DNA of 64,000 nt from NCBI RefSeq assembly GCF_000383575.1, contig NZ_KB911579.1, positions 4,177,424 through 4,241,423 of the forward strand, in the 5' to 3' direction. The position numbers and the translations under genes were made by a program. The stretch comes from Salinispora oceanensis (GTDB lineage Bacteria; Actinomycetota; Actinomycetes; Mycobacteriales; Micromonosporaceae). This document shows, one piece after another, positions 61,575 to 64,000 of this stretch. Below the pieces are notes generated by a model, which searched no databases, had not been told where the DNA came from, and saw nothing but the letters and a program-made list of their open reading frames with translations. Within the stretch, counting starts at the first letter, position 1, and each line of letters begins with the position of its first letter.

Positions 61575-64000
61575 TCAACTCTTCGGTATACCGGCATTGG
61601 GGCCGTCATCCTCGTCGGGGTCGATCTCCTCGCTGGCGTCGATGGTGCGGCGATACTCGGGGTGGTCCTTGTCCATTTGGATCGCGAGATGGACCGGAGC
61701 GGGGTAGCTGGTACGTCCTTCCCAGGACAATGCGTGATGGCAGAGCCGTGCGGCGAGAACGGCATAGCGCAAGGGGTCCGCGTCGTAGTGTGCGACGAGG
61801 ATCTCGGTCGGCGTGTGGGCGTACCAGGTTTTGCGTTGCTCCGCCCCGGTTGCGCTCCACCGGGTGTACTTGCTGCCAGCCCGGCTGTGGGTCGTTTTGC
61901 CATCGAACTGCCGTGGAACATTCGACAAGATCCAGGTGTCCTTGGCCCGATCGAGCTGGTAGAGCGCCCGGGTGGTCTTGCCGACCTTCACTGTCTCTTT
62001 GCCGTCGCAGATCTTCGGTCGGCTCACCTGTACAGGGCGCGGGACCTCGGTGGATCCAGAGGTGACGCGGACGATGGCGCGGGGACGGTGGAGCCGTTGG
62101 AGTCGAAGGCCGGGCAGCAGCGGGCGGCCATCGACTTTGCCGGTGTCGTCAGGATCGCGTTCGAGGTTCTTGTTCGCCAGCCTGGCCCACAGGCTTCGGG
62201 CATTCTCACCCGACACGAACAGTACGTAGCCAGCGGTGCCGGTGAGTTCGTCGGCGAGCTGGGTGAGAGCAACGTCGACGGCGTCGACGAAGTCCGCGTC
62301 CTTCCGTCGTCCTTCCGGGAGTTGGTTGGCGCGGAACGCGACGTTGGCGTCGGTGTAGTCCAGCCATCCTGTCCGGCCACCGCGTGGGTGGGCTTTCGGT
62401 ACGTACGCCTTGGCCCGCCAGTGCACTCCGTTGGGGATCAGCGCGACCAGCGACCAGCTGAGCCGCGGTTTGCCGTTTCTGCGCAGCTCTCCGCGCTGCT
62501 CGCGGACCTGGAGTCCCACGTACGTCATGGGTTCCGTGGTGCCCAGTTTGCCGTGCGAGAGTGCTCGGCCGAGACGTGGGTGTACCAGTCCTGCGGCGCG
62601 CAGCATGTCGGCGACGGCGTTGTGGCCCGCGTGGTCACTCTGGAGCGTTCTTCCAAGGGCCGTGAGAGGGTCCGCCGCCGCCTCCGCGCTGAGGAGGTCC
62701 GGGTTCAGAGGATCGGTGATGCTTTCGTCATCATCCGTGGTCAGTGCCTCAGGATCGCTGCTGTCAGCGACGTCCCCAGCGTCCGCCTCCACTTGGTCGG
62801 GTCCGGTGGCGAGAAACTGCGCGGCGACCCTTCGACCGGCCAAGAGACCTCTGACCTTCGGCTTCGCATCCGTGACGTCCGGACTGACAACATCACTGTT
62901 CCGGCGGCGGGCGAGCTTACGCAGTCTTGCCCATTCTGCTTCGTCGTACTCGGTCTCGCACAGCGCCACCATCCGGGTACCTTCTGGTGCGTCGACCCCG
63001 GCCAGGGCGTCCACGAGCGCTGGGCGCTTGTCGTGATCACCATGATCGAGTAATTCGCCGGCGGGCTGCACGATGACTTCGACACGCTCGGCGAGCGGTA
63101 CCGTCGCGCCGATCTCGACGCCGTGTTCGGCGAGGTCGGGCCTGGCGAAGTGGTAGGCGAGCAGCCGCTGGATCCGACCCCGGGTGTGGTCATTGCGGTA
63201 CAGCACCAGGATCCGCAGGACTTGGCAGCCGGACGCGGCGACGATGGCGGGCAGCTCGTTCGGGTGAAGGAGTTCGGTGTCGCGACCGTGGTTGAGGTGC
63301 CGACGGTCGGCGTTGGAGAACTGGTGACCGGCCACGTTGTGAGCGGTCACCGGCTCGGTATGCAATACCCCCGTCATGTGGGCACTCAGTTCCCGAACAA
63401 GGTGCATTCCGACACCTCGTCCGACAGGGAATCGCACCGACTTGGGTACCAGGGCTCGCACCGGGCTGGTCTTACTCGCCAGGTCGAAGTCAGTGGCGAC
63501 GATCGGCGTGGATTGCAGACGAAGCTGGGCGAAGACCTTCAATGCGACTCGTGAGGAGTATTCGATGGTGCGGTTCTCCAAGCCGATGACCAGGAGCGGA
63601 GCTTTCGGGTCGCGTTGTTCGAGCCAGGCATTGCCAGCGGCGTTGGCCCAGCGGGTCAGGCGGGAGACCTGTGGCTGGACAACCACGACGGGCGAAGTGA
63701 TCCAGGGCAGAGTCTTCATGTTCAGCTCGACCCGAAGCGTGGCGTAGGAGGGCGGGCCGCTGGGCTTCCATCTGCCTTCCCACAGCAGATCCGGATCCCA
63801 GACGATCAGGTTGCCGTCGGTGTCGGCACGCAGCTGAACCGTCTTGCCATCGATGGTCCACGGTTGCTTCGCGTGCGCGATTCTCTGCGCGATTTCCCAG
63901 GTCGCTGCGGCATATACCCAGCTCGGCGCGTCGGGCTGACCGCCGCAGTTGGTCACGTGGTCTGCGAGCTGGACGGCTCTTGGCTTGACAGCACTGATGA
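61575..64000 (-). CDS. Probable pPIWI-RE (Argonaute-like) protein, 5' end beyond window
   Basis: At least 808 codons are seen; the frame is open to the window edge, so the N-terminus is missing (a GTG at 63956 is internal or alternative). The C-terminal half has features I associate with the RNaseH domain of pPIWI-RE: VGLQVREQRGELRRNGKPRL, YVLFVSGENARSLWARLANK, YAHTPTEILVAHYDADPLRY and SYPAPVHLAIQMDKDHP. The middle is acidic and probably unstructured. pPIWI-RE proteins are prokaryotic PIWI relatives expected to use guide or target nucleic acid, often with a DinG helicase and a REase gene nearby. No helicase is seen here downstream; one may be upstream beyond the window. Confidence 0.65.
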   Translation of the reverse strand, partial: ISAVKPRAVQLADHVTNCGGQPDAPSWVYAAATWEIAQRIAHAKQPWTIDGKTVQLRADTDGNLIVWDPDLLWEGRWKPSGPPSYATLRVELNMKTLPWITSPVVVVQPQVSRLTRWANAAGNAWLEQRDPKAPLLVIGLENRTIEYSSRVALKVFAQLRLQSTPIVATDFDLASKTSPVRALVPKSVRFPVGRGVGMHLVRELSAHMTGVLHTEPVTAHNVAGHQFSNADRRHLNHGRDTELLHPNELPAIVAASGCQVLRILVLYRNDHTRGRIQRLLAYHFARPDLAEHGVEIGATVPLAERVEVIVQPAGELLDHGDHDKRPALVDALAGVDAPEGTRMVALCETEYDEAEWARLRKLARRRNSDVVSPDVTDAKPKVRGLLAGRRVAAQFLATGPDQVEADAGDVADSSDPEALTTDDDESITDPLNPDLLSAEAAADPLTALGRTLQSDHAGHNAVADMLRAAGLVHPRLGRALSHGKLGTTEPMTYVGLQVREQRGELRRNGKPRLSWSLVALIPNGVHWRAKAYVPKAHPRGGRTGWLDYTDANVAFRANQLPEGRRKDADFVDAVDVALTQLADELTGTAGYVLFVSGENARSLWARLANKNLERDPDDTGKVDGRPLLPGLRLQRLHRPRAIVRVTSGSTEVPRPVQVSRPKICDGKETVKVGKTTRALYQLDRAKDTWILSNVPRQFDGKTTHSRAGSKYTRWSATGAEQRKTWYAHTPTEILVAHYDADPLRYAVLAARLCHHALSWEGRTSYPAPVHLAIQMDKDHPEYRRTIDASEEIDPDEDDGPNAGIPKS

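Noticed and set aside
61470..63053. Long + strand frame opposite the pPIWI-RE-like gene
   Set aside because: It is the antisense shadow of a longer frame with recognisable motifs; no ribosome site and no domain.

Overview
The window is very GC-rich DNA from a high-GC actinobacterium. GTG starts are frequent, SD-type ribosome sites are common, and coding is dense. The left half keeps the order of the Mycobacterium tuberculosis Rv1691-Rv1713 block (TPR protein, HAD phosphatase, tlyA, nadK, recN, steA, mctB/steB, pyrG, NUDIX, xerD, parA, scpA, scpB, rluB, cmk, der), with a murJ/glycosyltransferase insert. The 5S rRNA tail and protein sequences suggest a Micromonosporaceae member (Salinispora/Micromonospora-like); that placement is from recall, not from a search.

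Region 1 (1-28.2 kb) is conserved chromosome. It starts with the 3' end of a 5S rRNA and its terminator, followed by a gene whose N-terminal half is a long RGG-like tandem repeat. Next come long chains of genes with 4-bp start/stop overlaps for rRNA methylation, NAD(P), recombination, septation (SteA/SteB), lipid II flipping (MurJ), CTP synthesis, alanine dehydrogenase, XerD, the ParA-ScpA-ScpB-RluB-Cmk-Der set and a tRNA-Pro(GGG).

Region 2 (28.28-38.9 kb) looks like the start of an integrated element next to tRNA-Pro. It has a tyrosine integrase reading toward the tRNA and an excisionase-like HTH protein. An intact IS630-family element sits inside the integrase; removing it and one TA restores the integrase frame exactly. 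Two methyltransferase-type genes, a two-TM protein coupled to a STAND NTPase with near-identical TPR repeats, a sigma-like protein and an Hsp70 fragment follow.

Region 3 (38.9-46.0 kb) has a TPR-type regulator, a SLOG/TIGR00725-type protein, two coupled small genes, and an overlapping trio of B12-type radical SAM enzyme, aldo/keto reductase and NUDIX hydrolase. This looks like a small biosynthetic or modification pathway of unknown product.

Region 4 (46.4-55.5 kb) is a complete-looking type I-G (former I-U) CRISPR-Cas locus on the minus strand: csb1 (cas7), csb2 (cas5/6), cas3 with a C-terminal HD domain, csb3, a cas4-cas1 fusion, cas2, a leader and a 7-repeat array.

Region 5 (55.8-64.0 kb) has fused remnants of two transposases, an NB-ARC/TPR STAND protein, a DUF6879 pair, a small tagged protein, a candidate nuclease, and a probable pPIWI-RE (Argonaute-like) gene that runs off the window end. 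Regions 2-5 together look like a defence-rich island. A short beta-strand-like motif (pattern VxGxVxxVVQxxxIxGxV) recurs in four different proteins of this island and is one of the more unusual signals here.
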